Shown here: positions 5,542 to 5,590 of the stretch, in pieces
Layout of the letters: each line of letters begins with the position of its first letter
How positions within the stretch are numbered: position 1 is the stretch's first letter
From: Thermococci archaeon
GTDB lineage: Archaea > Methanobacteriota_B > Thermococci > Methanofastidiosales > B48-G16
Reading direction: 5' to 3'
Assembly (NCBI GenBank): GCA_003660605.1
Contig: QMUN01000061.1
Span: 1 to 5,590, forward strand
DNA length: 5,590 nt
Notes under the pieces: model-generated
Databases searched by the model: none
What the model was told of the DNA's origin: nothing
What the model saw: the letters and a program-made list of their open reading frames with translations, nothing else
Program-made: the position numbers and the translations under genes

Positions 5542-5590
5542 ATGAGAGTAAAAACAAGAGTATATCCAACAGAAAGTGAAGAGAAAGTCA
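5542..5590 (+). CDS. start of a PF01877-like protein (UPF0201 / exosome-subunit type), cut by the window
   Basis: Only 16 residues are visible: MRVKTRVYPTESEEKV, running off the right edge. A short strand followed by (R/V)YPTE-x-x-EKV is what I recall of the archaeal PF01877 family, which includes UPF0201 (COG1931) and the RNA-binding COG1325 proteins. An in-frame ATG at 5533 would add MFS. Neither start has a strong SD; AGAGATC at 5526-5532 is the only purine-rich candidate. I prefer 5542 because the family usually starts right before this strand. The gene is divergent from the Lrp operon. Calling a family from 16 residues is tentative. Confidence 0.5.
   Translation, partial: MRVKTRVYPTESEEKV

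Overview
The window reads as AT-rich chromosomal DNA from an archaeon, most likely a euryarchaeote-like lineage. Three lines support this. First, two promoters match the archaeal BRE/TATA pattern (CRNAANN followed by TTTATA). Second, the proteins are archaeal in character: an Lrp/AsnC regulator, a COG1031-type radical SAM protein, a NIF3-like protein of the long 'NH-x-R' subfamily, and the first residues of a PF01877-like (UPF0201/exosome-subunit) protein. Third, most starts have strong Shine-Dalgarno sites of the GGAGG type. I cannot place the species. I see no rRNA, tRNA, CRISPR array or insertion sequence.

Layout. On the plus strand, 1-791 is the NIF3-like gene, probably missing its first codons at the window edge. 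Then comes a short promoter-bearing gap and, at 872-2152, a 426-residue soluble coiled-coil protein of unknown function built from repeated helical units. From 2153 the coding strand switches. A minus-strand operon runs from about 5440 down to 2153 in the order: a possible 35-codon small ORF, an Lrp/AsnC regulator, a YbaK/ProX-type aminoacyl-tRNA deacylase, a COG1031-type radical SAM protein, and a bactofilin-like beta-helix protein with a coiled-coil N-terminus. The far right edge (5542-5590) holds the first codons of a plus-strand PF01877-like gene, divergent from the operon.

How the parts may work together. The operon is tightly packed: gaps of 10, 5 and 40 nt, with stop codons overlapping the next Shine-Dalgarno site at two junctions. 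It is therefore probably co-transcribed from the promoter near 5458-5472 and translationally coupled. Joining an amino-acid-sensing type regulator to a tRNA-editing enzyme is sensible; the reason for adding a radical SAM enzyme and a filament-forming protein is unknown. The two coiled-coil proteins (plus-strand 872-2152 and the minus-strand bactofilin) face each other tail to tail with no intergenic base.

The points most worth a second look are: the bactofilin with a long coiled coil in an archaeal operon; the repeated-helix protein beside it; the COG1031 protein lacking the C-terminal helix-hairpin-helix that names its family; and the leader of the Lrp operon, which has a small ORF, duplicated ATTGGATG elements and a palindromic TATA box.
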